Counted from the stretch's first letter, positions 6,786 to 15,917 are shown. The stretch is DNA of 64,000 nucleotides from Stenotrophomonas maltophilia (GCF_006974125.1 NZ_CP037858.1:620001-684000), one strand, 5' to 3'. Numbers and translations are program-made. Notes: generated from the sequence alone by a model not told the origin.

Positions 6786-9581
6786 TCAGCGCAGCACCTG
6801 CTCCACCAGCTGCACGTCCACGCTATGCAGCGGTTCGGCGGCATTGCGCGACAGTTGCACCTGGTAACTGCCGCCGTCGATCTTCCACTGGCGGGCCTGC
6901 GCATCGTAGTGGGCCAGGGTCTTCGGCTCGGCTTCGATGCGGATGCGACGCTGTTCGCCCGGCTGCAGGGTCACCTTGTCGTAGCCGATCAGGCGGATCG
7001 GCGTGCTGCTGCCAGCCGGCAGCTTCAGGTACAACTGGGCCACGTCGGCACCGGCGCGCTCGCCGGTGTTGCGGATGTCGACGCTGGCGACCAGGCGCGA
7101 ACCCTCCACGCTCACTTTCAGGTTTTCATAGGCGAACGAGGTGTAGGACAGGCCGTGGCCAAAGGCGAAGGTCGGGGTCAGGCCCTTGGCCGCCATCCAC
7201 TTGTAGCCGACGTTGGCACCTTCGATATCGAAATCGAACACATCACCAAACGGCTTGGCCGGCTTGAAGCCGAGGCCGTCGATGTGCGGGCGCGGCAGCT
7301 GCGATTCATCCACCACCCAGGTCACCGGCAGGCGACCCGACGGATTGACCTGGCCGGTCAGCAGCGCGGCGATGCCTTCGCCACCTCGGATGCCCGGGTA
7401 CCAGGCCTGCAGCATCGCCGGCACCTGCGCCAGCCACGGCGTGCGCACCGGGCCGTTGGTTTCCAGCACCAGCACGGTCTTCGGGTTGGCCTTGGCCACC
7501 GCCGAGATCAGTGCGTCCTGGTTGTCCGGCAACTGCATGTCCGGCAGGTCCACCGATTCGGCGGCCCACTGCGTGGCGAACACGATGGCCACGTCGGCCT
7601 GCGCGGCGGCCTTGGCCGCAGCAGCGGCGTTGGTGCCGTCCACATACTCGATGGTCGCGTCCGGGCGCGCTGCACGCAGCGATTCCAGCGGCGAGGACGG
7701 GTGGAAGATCACCGGGCCCGGCCAGGTGGTCGGCAGCACACCCGGCACCGCATTGGTGCCCTTGGCGGTCACGCCCACCATCGACGAACCACCGCCACCG
7801 ATCACGCCCTTGTCGACATGGCCGCCGATGATGACGATGCGCTTCACGCTGTCGGCCAGCGGCAGCAGGTTGCCCTCATTGCGCAGCAGCACGCTGCCCT
7901 CTTCCACCGTGCGCTGGGCAACGGCGAAACCGGCTTCGGCATCGACCTTCTGGTGCTGCGGCGGGTTGTCGAAGTTGCCATGCAGGAACATCGTGCGCAG
8001 GATGCGCGCGACCATGTCGTTCAGGCGCGCCTGCGGCACCACGCCGCCGTGCACGGCCAGGCGCAGCGGCTCGTCGAAGAACACCGCCGCATCGAACACT
8101 TCACCGGCCGACTGCTGGTCCAGGCCGGCCAGCGCCGCCTTCGAACCGCTGTGCACGCCGCCCCAGTCGGACATCACGAAACCGGGGAACTTCCACTCCT
8201 GCTTCAGCACCTGGTTCATCAGGTAGCCGTTCTCGCAGCCGTAGGTGCCGTTGATCTTGTTGTACGAGCACATCGCCACGCCCGGGCGGCCGGCTTCCAG
8301 CGCGATCTCGAAGGCCAGCAGGTCCGACTCGTGCATGGCCTGTTCGCCGATGCGCACGTCGTGGAAGTTGCGGCGGGTCTCCATGTCGTTCAGCGCGAAG
8401 TGCTTCATCGAGGAGATCACGTGCTGGCTCTGCACGCCCTGGATCAGCGCACCGACCATCGAACCGGCCAGCAGCGGATCTTCGCCGGCATATTCGAAGT
8501 TGCGGCCGTTGCGCGGGTCGCGCTGCAGGTTGACGCTGCCCGACAGCAGGATGTTGAAGCGCTGCTGCCACGCCTCGCGGCCCATGGTCGCGCCACCGGC
8601 AAAGGCGACTTCGCGGTTCCAGCTGGAGGCGGTGGACGGGCCCGAGGGCATCGCCGTGGCGAAATCGCCCGGGCGGATGCCGCCCGGATTGGTCACGCCG
8701 ACGCCGGCATCGGCCGACTGCTGCGACGGAATGCCCAGCCGCGCCACGCCCGGCACGAAACCGGCCGAACCGACCGCGCCTTCCGGCAGCGGGCCACCGT
8801 CCTTGCCCAGCCCGAAGTAGCTGTGCAGCATCTGGAACTTCTCATCCTCGGTCATCGCCTTCAGCAGCAGCGCAGCGCGCGCATCGGCGTTGAGCGTGGT
8901 GTCCATCCACGGCCTGTCGCCATGCGTGTCGGCGGCATAGGCCAGGGTCAGCAGGGTGGCACGCAGGGTGCTGCCTTCCACCTTGAACGGCGCACTGCTG
9001 GCGGCCTGGAAACCGTCGCTGAAATAGCTGGCATCCGCTTCCAGCGCCACACGCGCCGGATCGAAGCCTGCGGCCTTGGCCGATTCACCAGCCACCGCGC
9101 CGAGCAGCACCGCCGGTGCACCCAGCCGCGAACGGGTGACCAGTGCCGGCAGCTGCGCGGCACCTGCACCGGCATCGGTATAGACCGCCACGGTGTGGCG
9201 GCCGTCGTCCAGGCGCAGGTAGTTCAGGCCCGGCTGGTCGGGGCCGGATTCAGCGGCGATCGGCAGCCGGGTCAGCACGGCCTGGCCGCGCTGGGTCTGG
9301 CCATCGTCCTTGCCCGCAGCAATGAAGCGGTACGCGTAGCCCAGGCCATCGGCCAGCACCTGCAGCGGATCGACCTGGCCGATGCCACGCTGCACCTGGC
9401 GCACGCTCACCGCGTCCACCTGCAGGGTCTTCAGCTGGGCGGCCAGGGCCGGCATCGCCTCGGCGGTCGGGGCCTGTTCCAGGGTCAGCACAGTGAACGC
9501 GGCGGGGTCGGCCCAGGCCGGGGCGGCCAGTGCGGCAGACAGGGCCAGGGACAGTGCAAGCGGCTTTGTAAACGTTTTCAT
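6786..9581 (-). CDS. GH3 beta-glucosidase-like glycosidase with an N-terminal degenerate EEP-like domain
   Basis: A 931-residue exported glycoside hydrolase. A signal peptide (residues 1-25, cleaved near AWADP) fixes the start at 9581. Residues ~235-540 are the GH3 TIM barrel with KHFALND at 393-399 and the nucleophile Asp472 in FVMSDWGG. Residues ~570-800 form the GH3 C-terminal sandwich (IGGHVDKGVIGGGGSSMV, GGEGIAALL), followed by a fibronectin III-like domain to the end. Residues ~28-215 are an extra domain (FTVLTLEQ, VDAVSVRQV, GQAVLTRLPI) laid out like an endonuclease/exonuclease/phosphatase domain but with the key Asn, Glu, His and Asp positions lost. Likely cleaves beta-linked oligosaccharides in the periplasm; the exact sugar is unknown. 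Confidence 0.9.
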   Translation of the reverse strand: MKTFTKPLALSLALSAALAAPAWADPAAFTVLTLEQAPTAEAMPALAAQLKTLQVDAVSVRQVQRGIGQVDPLQVLADGLGYAYRFIAAGKDDGQTQRGQAVLTRLPIAAESGPDQPGLNYLRLDDGRHTVAVYTDAGAGAAQLPALVTRSRLGAPAVLLGAVAGESAKAAGFDPARVALEADASYFSDGFQAASSAPFKVEGSTLRATLLTLAYAADTHGDRPWMDTTLNADARAALLLKAMTEDEKFQMLHSYFGLGKDGGPLPEGAVGSAGFVPGVARLGIPSQQSADAGVGVTNPGGIRPGDFATAMPSGPSTASSWNREVAFAGGATMGREAWQQRFNILLSGSVNLQRDPRNGRNFEYAGEDPLLAGSMVGALIQGVQSQHVISSMKHFALNDMETRRNFHDVRIGEQAMHESDLLAFEIALEAGRPGVAMCSYNKINGTYGCENGYLMNQVLKQEWKFPGFVMSDWGGVHSGSKAALAGLDQQSAGEVFDAAVFFDEPLRLAVHGGVVPQARLNDMVARILRTMFLHGNFDNPPQHQKVDAEAGFAVAQRTVEEGSVLLRNEGNLLPLADSVKRIVIIGGHVDKGVIGGGGSSMVGVTAKGTNAVPGVLPTTWPGPVIFHPSSPLESLRAARPDATIEYVDGTNAAAAAKAAAQADVAIVFATQWAAESVDLPDMQLPDNQDALISAVAKANPKTVLVLETNGPVRTPWLAQVPAMLQAWYPGIRGGEGIAALLTGQVNPSGRLPVTWVVDESQLPRPHIDGLGFKPAKPFGDVFDFDIEGANVGYKWMAAKGLTPTFAFGHGLSYTSFAYENLKVSVEGSRLVASVDIRNTGERAGADVAQLYLKLPAGSSTPIRLIGYDKVTLQPGEQRRIRIEAEPKTLAHYDAQARQWKIDGGSYQVQLSRNAAEPLHSVDVQLVEQVLR

Positions 9582-9918
9582 CGGCGGGCGTAATTCCGTT
9601 GCCAAGGCAATCGGTCCAGGGAAAGTGCCGCCGAAGGGTGCAGCGTTCATGCCGCGCAGGGGTTGCCAGGCAACGTCCCGCAGGCCGAAGGACGGGCCGG
9701 TCTGCGCGCGGGACCCTCCTCCCGGCGTGACAACCTGCCTGTCCGGGCCGCGCAGGGCGACCCAATCATGTGAAGATTGTGCGAGGGCGTTCACACCTGT
9801 CAACAGGACCTAAGTCACAGAGGCAACCCGGCCAGCGGTTATCAGGCCATCACCGGCAGTCATCAGTGCACCGCGCGGGGCTGCCGATAATGGACGTCCC
9901 TGGCCACGAACCGAGCCC
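9582..9918. other. Intergenic region between GH3 and VOC genes
   Basis: A 337-bp gap. The GH3 frame stays open through much of it, but the signal peptide position argues it is an untranslated leader of about 190 nt. It holds the putative promoter at 9775-9803; no repeat or RNA family is recognised. Confidence 0.5.
9775..9803 (-). promoter_or_regulatory. Putative sigma70-type promoter for the GH3 gene
   Basis: On the minus strand TTGACA (9803-9798) is followed after 17 bp by ACAATC (9780-9775). The -35 is perfect and the -10 weak. Position implies a long 5' leader. Confidence 0.4.
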
Positions 9919-10353
9919 ATGACCGTCCACCGCGACTTCGACCATCTCTGGCGTGACCGCTGCGATACGTCCAGCCAGCGCGCGCCGCGCGTGCTGATCC
10001 GGGTGTTCGTGGCCCCCGGTGAGCTGGAGCGCAGCGTGGCCTTCTACGAGCAGCTGCAGGGCGTGGTGGCCGATGCGGGGTTCCCGTTTCCGGAGGCCGG
10101 GCTGCGTCTGGCGATGGTCGGGGCGTTCCTGTTGATCGAGGGTAGCGAGGCGGCACTGGCGCCGTTCACCTCGACCACCGGGACACTGCTGGTCGATGAC
10201 GTTCGGCCCTATCACGACAAACTGGTCGCGGCTGGCGCCAAGATCATCTTCCCGTTGCAGGTGGTACCGACCGGGGCGGCGTTCAATGCAGTGCATCCCG
10301 ATGGCACGGTGGTCGAGTACGTGCATCATCGGCCGGATCCGCACGGGCGCTGA
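9919..10353 (+). CDS. VOC (glyoxalase/bleomycin resistance fold) protein
   Basis: A 144-residue vicinal-oxygen-chelate protein with the two beta-alpha-beta-beta-beta modules: VLIRVFVAPGELERSVAFYEQLQG at residues ~25-48 and TLLVDDVRPYHDKLVAAGAKIIFPL ... HPDGTVVEYV in the second half. The reaction is unknown; metal ligands cannot be fixed with confidence. The start has only a weak ribosome site. An alternative internal start would remove about 20 residues. Confidence 0.75.
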   Translation: MTVHRDFDHLWRDRCDTSSQRAPRVLIRVFVAPGELERSVAFYEQLQGVVADAGFPFPEAGLRLAMVGAFLLIEGSEAALAPFTSTTGTLLVDDVRPYHDKLVAAGAKIIFPLQVVPTGAAFNAVHPDGTVVEYVHHRPDPHGR

Positions 10354-10373
10354 GGGCGCGCGCGGCACCCGCG

Positions 10374-10555
10374 GTAGTGCCGACCGCTGGCTGGCAACCT
10401 CCATGCCGCGGACACCCCCGCCAACGGACCCACCCCGCCTTCGACAGTTTCTCGCGACCTGCAGTAGATCCACGCCATGCGTGGATGCTTCTTTTTTTCC
10501 ATTATCGGAATATTCGATTTCGATGGAGATTCATCCACGCATGGCGTGGATCTAC
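10374..10555. repeat. SMAG elements: one single copy plus an inverted pair
   Basis: A degenerate GTAGTGCCGACCGCTGG copy lies at 10374-10397. GTAGATCCACGCCATGCGTG at 10464-10487 is matched by its exact reverse complement at 10532-10555, with a 44-bp AT-rich spacer, so the pair can form a long composite hairpin. The second copy ends 9 bp before the AraC start codon. Confidence 0.85.
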
Positions 10556-10564
10556 AATCCCGTC

Positions 10565-11245
10565 ATGTCCTCCCTCGCCCTGCCCTGGAATGGCACGTTG
10601 CTGCTGGATGCGCACGCCGCCGTGCTTCACGGTCATGCCGGTGACAGCGCCGCGCATGCGCACTACGCCCATCAACTGCTGTTGAGCGACGGTACGCCCT
10701 GGCAGGTCGAGGTCGATGGCGTACGGCAGCAGGGCCAGCGGCTGTGGCTGCCCTCCTTCCAGACACACGCGATCCTGTCGGCGCCGGAGGCGGGCTGCAC
10801 GGTGTTCCTTGAGCCGGCGCATGCCGACCTCGAACAGATCCAGCAGCACCTGCACGCGCTGCCCGGCACTGCGATGGAACTGCACGACTGGCTGCCACGA
10901 CTGAGCCGCCCGCAACCGCTGGACCGCCGCGTGCAGGCGGCGTTGGCCCGTATTGCCCAGCACCTGCCCGGCCCGGTGCCGGCCGCCGATATCGCCGAGG
11001 CGGCGCACCTGTCGACCAGCCAGCTGCACCGGCGTTTCCAGTCCGAGCTGGCGGTGACCCTGCGCGGCTGGGTGCTGTGGCGACGGCTGCGCAACGCGCT
11101 CATGCATCATCTGCGCGGGCACAACCTGACCGACAGCGCGCATGCCGCTGGATTCGCCGATCTGGCTCATCTGTCGCGCAACCTGCGCCGCATGTTCGGC
11201 ATCGGTGCCGCGCAGCTGCAGGGCCTGCAGCTGCACGCGGGCTGA
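10565..11245 (+). CDS. AraC-family transcriptional regulator (short form)
   Basis: A 226-residue regulator with a cupin-like sensor half (HQLLLSDGTPWQVEVDGVRQQGQRLWLPSF) and a C-terminal AraC DNA-binding domain at about residues 125-222 (DIAEAAHLSTSQLHRRFQSE, DSAHAAGFADLAHLSRNLRRMFG). The ATG at 10565 was chosen because upstream codons run through the SMAG repeat. It is convergent with the fatty-acid hydroxylase gene. Targets unknown. Confidence 0.8.
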   Translation: MSSLALPWNGTLLLDAHAAVLHGHAGDSAAHAHYAHQLLLSDGTPWQVEVDGVRQQGQRLWLPSFQTHAILSAPEAGCTVFLEPAHADLEQIQQHLHALPGTAMELHDWLPRLSRPQPLDRRVQAALARIAQHLPGPVPAADIAEAAHLSTSQLHRRFQSELAVTLRGWVLWRRLRNALMHHLRGHNLTDSAHAAGFADLAHLSRNLRRMFGIGAAQLQGLQLHAG

Positions 11246-11254
11246 CATGTTCGA

Positions 11255-12145
11255 TCATTCGCGCCTGCGCAGGCCTTCCGGCAGCTCCGGCACGTCACCA
11301 TGCGGCAGCTCGCGGAACGGTGCCAGCAGCTGCCCCGGATAGTCGCGCGGATAGTCCGGCTGGCTGCCGATGCCGAGGTCGTGCTGCCGCAGCCGATAGC
11401 CCGGCGCATCGAAGGCGGTCCCCAACAGGTGATCCCAGACGGTCAGGAACAGGCCGAAGTTGACGTCGCCAGCGGTGCCGTAACGCATGTGGTGGAAGCG
11501 GTGCAGCGGCGCCCAGGCCATCACCCGGCCGAGCACACCGGGACGCATGTCCACGTTGGAGTGCTGCAGCAGCAGCTGGATGGCAATGGCGAAGGCCAGC
11601 ACCGCAGCCACCGGCATCGGCAGGCCCAACAGCAGCAGCGGCAGCACGCCACCCACCGCTTCGGCTGCCTGGTGCAGCGGATGCTTCATCAGGCCGTTGA
11701 AGCCGTACATGCGGGTGACGCTGTGATGCACCGCATGCAGCCGCCACAGCCAGCCGATGCGATGGCTGGCGTAGTGCACCAGGGTGATGCCCAGGTCGGC
11801 GCAGACGATGGCCAGCAGCACCTGCAGCGCGAATGGCCACTGCACCGGCCACAACTGCCACGGAATGATTGCCGCCAGCAGCGGCACCGCCGCGATCGAC
11901 AGCAGGTTCAGGCTTTCGTTGACCAGTGCATGCAGGGTGTCACGCAGGCTGTCGCCGTGGTCGTGGTTGAACGCCGGGTCATACGGCCACGCGCGTTCGG
12001 CGGCGAACGAGAGCCCGATGGCAAGCGCCAGCAAGGCCAGCAGCCACAGCGGGTCACCGTGGCAGTGGCCGACCCAGACGACGGCAGCGGCAACGAAACC
12101 CAGCAGGAACAGCGGGGCATACAGGCGGAGCATCCAGTGCTTCAT
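11255..12145 (-). CDS. Sterol desaturase / fatty-acid hydroxylase family membrane protein
   Basis: A 296-residue membrane di-iron enzyme. The eight-histidine signature is clear: H124-x3-H128 (HYASH), H137-AV-HH (137-141) and H215-RF-HH (215-219), with further His in FNGLMKHPLHQ and LLQHSN. Five or more hydrophobic segments surround it. Such enzymes hydroxylate or desaturate lipids using O2; the substrate is unknown. It is divergent from a LysR gene. The start at 12145 (KHWMLRLYAPLFLLGF) gives a proper first membrane helix; the frame extends upstream but into the repeat-containing intergenic region. Confidence 0.85.
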   Translation of the reverse strand: MKHWMLRLYAPLFLLGFVAAAVVWVGHCHGDPLWLLALLALAIGLSFAAERAWPYDPAFNHDHGDSLRDTLHALVNESLNLLSIAAVPLLAAIIPWQLWPVQWPFALQVLLAIVCADLGITLVHYASHRIGWLWRLHAVHHSVTRMYGFNGLMKHPLHQAAEAVGGVLPLLLLGLPMPVAAVLAFAIAIQLLLQHSNVDMRPGVLGRVMAWAPLHRFHHMRYGTAGDVNFGLFLTVWDHLLGTAFDAPGYRLRQHDLGIGSQPDYPRDYPGQLLAPFRELPHGDVPELPEGLRRRE

Positions 12146-12265
12146 GGGCAACCCGGAGAATGAGGGGGCTGCATGCTGGCGCAGCGTATGGGCTGCCGGC
12201 TTGAACAAACGGCGCAAGTGCGTGCCGCGGGTGGATGCGGAGCGTGGTCGGCACCGTGTTTCCTG

Positions 12266-12289
12266 CATCCACGCGTGGCGTGGATCTAC
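12266..12289 (-). repeat. SMAG element
   Basis: Minus-oriented GTAGATCCACGCCACGCGTG palindrome between the divergent hydroxylase and LysR genes, overlapping their shared promoter region. Confidence 0.8.
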
Positions 12290-12319
12290 AATGGCGCCGT
12301 TATCGCGCCTGGGACCGGC

Positions 12320-13225
12320 ATGGATTCCTTCAACCTGATGCGTGCCTTCCGCCGCATCGTCGAACGCGGCGGGCTGGCCCGCGCTGCCGAAGACCTGGGC
12401 ATGTCGCCCGCCGGGCTGAGCAAGCAGCTGCGCACGCTGGAAACTCACCTGGGGGTAGTGCTGCTGCAGCGGACCACGCGGCGCATGAGCCTGACCGAGA
12501 CCGGCCACGCCTATTACCGCGAATGCTGCCGCCTGCTTGACGAACTGGACGCATTGGAACGTGGCATTGCCGAGCAGCGCGGCGAGGTGGCCGGGCGCCT
12601 GCGCGTGAACGCGCCGCAGTCGTTCGCGCTGAGCACGCTGTCGCCGCTGCTGCCACGCTTCCTGCAGCAGCACCCGCAGCTGTCGTTGGATCTGGTGATG
12701 GAAGACCGGTTGCTCGACGCGGTTGGCGAGGGTTTCGATGTGTCGCTGCGGCTGCGTGCCGAACTGGATGATTCACGCCTTGTGGCTCGCCGACTGGCGT
12801 CGCTGCAGCAGGTGCTGTGCGCGGCCCCGTCCTACCTCCAGCAGCATCCGGCACCGCAGGCGGTGGACGATCTGCAGGCGCACAGCGTGCTGGCCTACAG
12901 CCTGTCCGACTCCCCCGGCAGCTGGCCGCTGCTCGGCCCCGATGGCCAGGTGACGATCACCCTGCCGGCGCGTGTCACCGTCAACAACAGCCTGCTGCTG
13001 CGCGACCTGCTGGTGGCCGGCATGGGCATCGGCGCCCTACCCTCGTTCCTGGCGGCACCGGCGCTGGCCCGTGGCGAACTGCAGCAGGTGCTGCCCGACC
13101 ACCGCTATCCGCCGCGCTTCGTGCATGCGGTCTACCCCACCTCGCGCCACCTGCAGCCCAAGGTGCGTGCCTTCATCGATTTCCTGCACGCCGAGCTGCC
13201 CGGCTGCGCCGGACTGGATTCGTAA
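12320..13225 (+). CDS. LysR-family transcriptional regulator
   Basis: A 301-residue LTTR with the N-terminal helix-turn-helix (GLARAAEDLGMSPAGLSKQLRTLETHLGVVLL) and an effector domain containing RVTVNNSLLLRDLLVAGMGIGALPSFLAA. It belongs to the CrgA/PtxR-like LTTR subgroup by pattern. It is divergent from the hydroxylase and co-oriented with the DsbA-like and cyclase genes, so either could be its target. The ATG at 12320 follows the SMAG element. Confidence 0.88.
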   Translation: MDSFNLMRAFRRIVERGGLARAAEDLGMSPAGLSKQLRTLETHLGVVLLQRTTRRMSLTETGHAYYRECCRLLDELDALERGIAEQRGEVAGRLRVNAPQSFALSTLSPLLPRFLQQHPQLSLDLVMEDRLLDAVGEGFDVSLRLRAELDDSRLVARRLASLQQVLCAAPSYLQQHPAPQAVDDLQAHSVLAYSLSDSPGSWPLLGPDGQVTITLPARVTVNNSLLLRDLLVAGMGIGALPSFLAAPALARGELQQVLPDHRYPPRFVHAVYPTSRHLQPKVRAFIDFLHAELPGCAGLDS

Positions 13226-13317
13226 CCGCCAGCGAAAACTGAGCTGCCCGCGGCGTGCTGTTTCGGCCACGCCGCGCTGCCTAATCTGCCGCCTCCCCTC
13301 TCACCGATGGCAGGCAG

Positions 13318-13968
13318 ATGTCTTCCGCTCCTTCCCCCGCCACCGCAGCGCCGGTGGTCGATTTCTTCCACGACGTGGTCTGCGGCTGGTGCTTCGTGCT
13401 GGCCCCGCGCCTGCAGCAGGTCTCGGCCGAACTCGGCATCCAGGTGCGCCACCGCAGCTTCGTGCTGCAGGACTCGCGCGCGCAGATGGTCGAGGTGTTC
13501 GGCTCGATGGAGCGCGCCAAGGCGATCATCCTGCGCCACTGGACCGACTGCGCCGCGCATGAAGACACCGCGCGCATCGATATCGAAGGCATGCGCGCAC
13601 AGGACTTCGAGTATCCGTCCGGCTGGCTCGGCGCACTGGCCTGCCAGGCCGCCGGCATGCTCGGCGGCAATGATGCCCATGGCGCGATGTTCGATGCCGT
13701 GCAGTGGGCGCACCTGCACCAGCACCGCAACATCGGCGATGCCGAAGTACTGCTGGATATCGCCGAATCGCTGGGCCATCCACGTGGCGCCTTCGCTGAC
13801 CACATGCACAGCGACGTGGTGCGCCAGCGCGTGCAGGCCGATCGTGCCGAAGCCGCTGCCCTCGGCATCCGTTCCATACCCACCGTGATCGGCGGCAACG
13901 GCCTGCGCCTGCAGACCCTGCCGCTGCCGCAACTGCGCCAGGCCCTGGCGCACCTGGTCGCGGCCTGA
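13318..13968 (+). CDS. DsbA-family (FrnE-like) oxidoreductase
   Basis: A 216-residue thioredoxin-fold protein of the cytoplasmic FrnE/2-hydroxychromene isomerase branch. The redox motif is C22-GW-C25 (VVCGWCF), and the cis-proline loop is GIRSIPTVI near residue 183. No signal peptide, so cytoplasmic. Related proteins act as disulfide isomerases in stress resistance; the substrate here is unknown. The next gene starts 35 bp later and may be co-transcribed. Confidence 0.85.
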   Translation: MSSAPSPATAAPVVDFFHDVVCGWCFVLAPRLQQVSAELGIQVRHRSFVLQDSRAQMVEVFGSMERAKAIILRHWTDCAAHEDTARIDIEGMRAQDFEYPSGWLGALACQAAGMLGGNDAHGAMFDAVQWAHLHQHRNIGDAEVLLDIAESLGHPRGAFADHMHSDVVRQRVQADRAEAAALGIRSIPTVIGGNGLRLQTLPLPQLRQALAHLVAA

Positions 13969-14003
13969 GCCGCACCATCCCCCACCCTGCAAGGAGATTT
14001 CCC

Positions 14004-15011
14004 ATGACCCCACATACCCTGGCCACCGCGCTGGCCCTGCTGCTGGCCGGCACCGCCGCGTCCACCCCCGTGTCCGCGCACGAACGCGTTCCCTCCGGCC
14101 AGCAGGTCGGCACCAGCCCCTGGGGGCCGAAGGACGAGATCGGCCGCCTCAACCTGATCACCGAGGCCTCGCGTGCGGCGATCCTGTCGCGGGTGAGCGG
14201 CGGCAAGGCCTATGACCTGGCCACCGACTACTACGTCGGCATGCCCAGCTGGCAGGATGCCGGCGACCCGCACTACCAGTTCTGGATGACCCACACCCCG
14301 CGCGGCACGGTGATGGATGATCCGATGGGCGTGGGCGAAACCATGAACCTCACCCGCAGCTACACCGGCACCGCGTTCTCGATGTACAGCCACACCGGCA
14401 CCCACATCGATGCGCTGAACCACTTCGGCATCCATGGAAAGATCTGGAACGGCTTCGAGGCCGACAAGCACCTCGGCGACCGTGGCTGGAATGTCACCGG
14501 CATCGAGAAATTCCCGCCGCTGATCGCGCGTGGCGTGCTGATCGACGTGGCCGCCGCCAAGGGCGTGGACATGCTGCCGGACAGCTACCGCGTCACCCGC
14601 CAGGACCTGAAGGATGCGCTGGCACGCCAGAAGGTGAAACTGCAGCAGGGCGACGTAGTGCTGATCCGCACCGGCCGCATGCGCCTGTTCGAACAGCCCA
14701 AGGCCTACATGGCCAACCCGCCGGGCATGGGCCTGGACGCGGCGCGCTTCCTGGTTGAAGACAGCGGCGCGATGATCGTCGGCGCCGACAACCTCAGCTT
14801 CGAGACCTTCCCCTCGGAGGTGTCCGACGACTACGTGCCGCTGCACACCTACCTGCTGGCCCAGCAGGGCGCGCCGATCATCGAGCTGGTGGCGCTGGAC
14901 GAACTGGCCCGCGACAAGGTCTACGAGTTCGCCTTCATCGGCGGCCCGCTGAAGATCCGCGGCGGCGATGCCGCACCGCTGCGCCCGGTAGCGTTGCCGG
15001 TCCACCCGTAA
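14004..15011 (+). CDS. Cyclase-family (kynurenine-formamidase-like) hydrolase, exported
   Basis: A 335-residue protein of the PF04199 cyclase family. The metal-binding motif H130-TGT-H134-I-D136-ALNHFG is complete, and a signal peptide (MTPHTLATALALLLAGTAAS..., cleaved near VSAHE) directs it to the periplasm. Relatives include bacterial arylformamidases and isatin hydrolases; longer exported members like this one have unknown substrates. A strong ribosome site AAGGAG precedes the ATG. Confidence 0.85.
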   Translation: MTPHTLATALALLLAGTAASTPVSAHERVPSGQQVGTSPWGPKDEIGRLNLITEASRAAILSRVSGGKAYDLATDYYVGMPSWQDAGDPHYQFWMTHTPRGTVMDDPMGVGETMNLTRSYTGTAFSMYSHTGTHIDALNHFGIHGKIWNGFEADKHLGDRGWNVTGIEKFPPLIARGVLIDVAAAKGVDMLPDSYRVTRQDLKDALARQKVKLQQGDVVLIRTGRMRLFEQPKAYMANPPGMGLDAARFLVEDSGAMIVGADNLSFETFPSEVSDDYVPLHTYLLAQQGAPIIELVALDELARDKVYEFAFIGGPLKIRGGDAAPLRPVALPVHP

Positions 15012-15026
15012 CCGGCACCGTTGCCC

Positions 15027-15109
15027 CATCCACGCATGGCGTGGATCTACCGGACTGCGGCATGGATTGGTCGGGGCTCTGTCCAGTAGATCCACGCCAT
15101 GCGTGGATG
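15027..15109. repeat. SMAG inverted pair
   Basis: A minus-oriented copy at 15027-15050 and a plus copy at 15086-15109 (GTAGATCCACGCCATGCGTG) are reverse complements separated by 35 bp. They lie between the cyclase stop and the SOS promoter and may insulate transcription. Confidence 0.85.
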
Positions 15110-15151
15110 CTTTACCCCTTCAGCAACCTGAAACCCGACCCTCCGATTTCA

Positions 15152-15167
15152 TTAGTAATTTTACTCA
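15152..15167 (+). promoter_or_regulatory. LexA box upstream of the imuA-imuB-dnaE2 cassette
   Basis: TTAGTAATTTTACTCA matches the Xanthomonadales LexA pattern TTAGTA-N4/5-TACTAA with two mismatches in the right arm. It lies about 125 bp upstream of imuA in an AT-rich island. LexA control of this cassette is known across the family; this site is the natural candidate. Confidence 0.75.
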
Positions 15168-15293
15168 CAAGGCGAGTAGCATGTCCGGTCTCAGCCCCTG
15201 ATACCGGCCCGTCGATACTCGCGCCATGCCCGCCGTTTCCGCCCGTTCCTGCCGTTTCCAGCCCGCCCGGCGCCCCTCCTGGAGGACCGGCTG

Positions 15294-15908
15294 ATGGGTG
15301 CCGTCGTCGCCCTCGACCGGCTGCTTGACGGCCGCCAGCTGTGGCGTGGCCCGGCCCGCCAGGGGCCAGCCAGCGACCATCTGGCCAGCGGCCACCCGGC
15401 ACTGGACGCACGCCTGCCCGGCGGCGGCTGGCCGGCCAGCGGGCTGTGCGAGGTACTGCAGGCGGCGCCCGGGGTGGGCGAGCTGGCGCTGGTCTGGCCG
15501 GCACTGGCCAAACTGAGCCAGCGCGACCGCCCGATCGTGCTGGTCGCCCCGCCCCATCGCCCGCATGCCCCGGCCTGGGCCGCCGCCGGGCTGGACCTGG
15601 CCCAGCTGCAGATCATCCATGCCGCTCCGAAGCAGGCGCTGTGGGCCGCCGAACAATGCCTGCGCTCGGCCGCCTGCGCGGCGGTGCTGTGCTGGCCATA
15701 CCAGGCCGACGACCGCTCACTGCGCCGCCTGCAGGTGGCTGCCGACAGCGGCCAGTGCCTGGGCTTCGTGTTCCGCGAGGCGCAGGCGGCGCGCAACCCC
15801 TCCCCGGCCAGCCTGCGCCTGCAGCTCGACCACGGCCAGGTGCGGGTGCTGAAGTGCCGTGGCGGCCTTCCGCCGGCGCAGCCGTTGCCGCTGGCCATCG
15901 CCCACTGA
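15294..15908 (+). CDS. imuA: Translesion synthesis accessory protein ImuA
   Basis: A 204-residue RecA/SulA-like protein with the ImuA pattern: HLASGHPALDARLPGGGWPASGLCEVL near residues 30-55, then a degenerate P-loop region, and RLQLDHGQVRVLKCRGG at the end. ImuA recruits the mutasome (ImuB and DnaE2) in SOS mutagenesis. It is the first gene of the cassette, with GGAGG 8 bases before the ATG and a LexA box upstream. imuB starts 10 bp downstream. Confidence 0.92.
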   Translation: MGAVVALDRLLDGRQLWRGPARQGPASDHLASGHPALDARLPGGGWPASGLCEVLQAAPGVGELALVWPALAKLSQRDRPIVLVAPPHRPHAPAWAAAGLDLAQLQIIHAAPKQALWAAEQCLRSAACAAVLCWPYQADDRSLRRLQVAADSGQCLGFVFREAQAARNPSPASLRLQLDHGQVRVLKCRGGLPPAQPLPLAIAH

Positions 15909-15917
15909 GGCCGCGCC

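Noticed and set aside
6825..9593. A 922-codon plus-strand open frame, His/Gln/Arg-rich
   Set aside because: It is antisense to the GH3 gene, has the composition expected from the reverse of GC-rich codons, and lacks any domain.
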